Below the pieces are notes generated by a model that was not told the DNA's origin, ran no database searches, and was given only the letters and a program-made list of their open reading frames with translations. A stretch of DNA of 64,000 bases, from assembly GCF_003363265.1 (NCBI RefSeq), contig NZ_QRBF01000002.1, forward strand, positions 207,826 through 271,825. The letters run 5' to 3'. Within the stretch, counting starts at the first letter, position 1; each line of letters starts with the position of its first letter. Shown here in pieces: positions 63,901-64,000 of the stretch. This DNA comes from Dyella psychrodurans (GTDB lineage Bacteria; Pseudomonadota; Gammaproteobacteria; Xanthomonadales; Rhodanobacteraceae). The position numbers were made by a program, and so were the translations under genes.

Positions 63901-64000
63901 CCGCGCGGAGATCTGGCAATTGCATGCGGCAGCGATCTGGCACATTGAGACAAAGGGTGTGCCGCTTGGCGACAACAGCGATGGCATGCGGTTCGAGCCC
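60902..64000 (+). CDS. Very large exported membrane protein of unknown function (3' end beyond window)
   Basis: An open frame from ATG at 60902 to the window end: 1033 codons with no stop. It starts with a signal peptide (MRRWTGIFVLLWMVAPLWA) and a beta-rich periplasmic region of about 440 residues (PGDYTVRGALPW, RPGDWTVQLSARG, LPPDPWPRQEIWSYSDDPGLRS, DFDGEGLSISDHLTG). Four closely spaced hydrophobic helices follow at about 466-555, a Pro/Ala-rich linker (about 588-615), another helix (about 694-715), and a second signal-like segment (about 733-750, ACLPHIAHAQ), then a second beta-rich region (about 751 onward). No family was recognised. GGGGGAG lies 8 bp before the ATG. Confidence 0.85.
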   Translation, partial: MRRWTGIFVLLWMVAPLWAQDVPPALHDWQGWVLHDVPEHACPFLANRNPGVGNYQCIWPGRLGLEADKDGGHFSLSVHVDAAGWVGVPGDEHSWPQQVSVNDKAAPVLSRQGRPALWLEPGDYTVRGALPWETRPARLNVPMSIGLVSLSLDSQPVDRVQRNGDQLTLGEAAAEQRQADALSVRVYRHLSDGMPAMLDTQLQLNVTGSSRELLLGPALPKGFVATALTSDLPAQLDSDGRLRVQLRPGDWTVQLSARGVDTLQQVTLHLPPDPWPRQEIWSYSDDPGLRSTHVLGHATDAAQADVPSDWNNLPAYVLDAGNGLTVEQGTRGNEGSAADQLRLQRQMWVDFDGEGLSISDHLTGTLQHTQRLDVDSPWQLQRASQNDDPLLVTQTGDGRSGVELRGADLDLEAGLRIADRGGALPSTGWHAPLESIDATLHLPYGYRLIGASGVDRSPDSWIAQWSLLDLFVVALIALLAGRLLGWRWALMAIVFLALSQHEGGAPRWTLGLALAFALLKRALPQGRLERAAHLVAGAALALAVLWTLPFASTQLQSALHPQLESRGGPAFFAQEQIAKEKVQYVAKAPMPPPVAEEQAAAPAPPAPPAAPAPAVQESSTNPAITGGSRELASVVVTASQIPSSVYADETDSRSVIQAGAGEPSWDVGNNYQLRWSGPVTPEQTMRLVIAPAWLVRWLRVIMLGLLIVLLGRMAQSLIKPLYPSWRGGWPGRAAAALLIMACLPHIAHAQSTPNQAVLNQLQARLTEAPKCVPDCAVVAATTVQAKDDQISLDMEVHTGASVALPMPQTDGGMQLISVSVDNNANALIGRSEGQLVTRLVPGIHHVSLSYRVKPVDSTTLNFTLRPQRISFSGQGWSLDGVDAGRMLGDSVTFNRLKVAEDGKQAPLPQQAFPPYVRITRDLRLGVDWRVVNTVRRLAPSEGGFTVEVPLLPSEHPLGDNVRVQNGRVSVTFNAGQTSVEWASRLDHVDSLQWKAPSLDDRAEIWQLHAAAIWHIETKGVPLGDNSDGMRFEP

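Overview
The window is GC-rich, densely coded DNA from a gammaproteobacterium. It most resembles the order Lysobacterales (Xanthomonadales), family Rhodanobacteraceae (Dyella/Rhodanobacter/Luteibacter-like). This rests on gene content and order: petABC-sspA-sspB, lgt-thyA-folA, miaB-ybeZ-ybeY-(ybeX), a MutT-ThiE fusion, a large TonB-dependent receptor, DUF3301 and DUF1631. The species assignment is inference. Most genes are housekeeping. One tRNA (Asn) is present. No rRNA, IS element, prophage or CRISPR array was seen.

Layout. 0-13.5 kb, all minus strand: miaB, a GNAT acetyltransferase, phoH/ybeZ and ybeY, then a four-gene envelope operon (HlyD-family adaptor, alpha/alpha-barrel periplasmic protein, GT2-PilZ polysaccharide synthase, TolC-like outer-membrane factor), then corC/ybeX, a DUF4105 membrane protein and corA. 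The four-gene operon looks like a c-di-GMP-controlled exopolysaccharide synthase-exporter, and it sits where ybeY and ybeX are normally adjacent. 13.6-20.7 kb: lytic transglycosylase, DegS-like protease, cytochrome bc1 operon petABC, sspA, sspB, DUF3301. 20.7-30.4 kb: DUF1631-nadC, a Trm112-like protein, purEK, sodB, grxD-SDR, marC, and a two-domain acyltransferase that may make ornithine lipids. 30.4-36.5 kb: TonB-dependent receptor, ppnN, tRNA-Asn, a transglycosylase-like protein. 36.5-41.7 kb: lgt, thyA, folA, MutT-ThiE, DUF2007, EamA transporter, apt.

41.8-46.9 kb is a peroxide-defence island: DUF3501, a GlpC/HdrB-like Fe-S protein, a rubredoxin-less rubrerythrin, oxyR, and a divergent ahpC followed by ahpD. 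The oxyR-ahpC gap holds a four-part OxyR site with exact 7-bp spacing, just upstream of a recognisable ahpC promoter.

46.9-58 kb is a surface module on the minus strand: a secreted subtilisin-like protease, a 2580-residue trimeric autotransporter adhesin built of repeated YadA-head/neck modules, and an orphan OmpR-type response regulator. Upstream of the adhesin lies an array of TCAC/GTGA elements at about 10-bp spacing. 58-64 kb: a secreted M1 aminopeptidase and a very large membrane protein of unknown function that runs off the window end.
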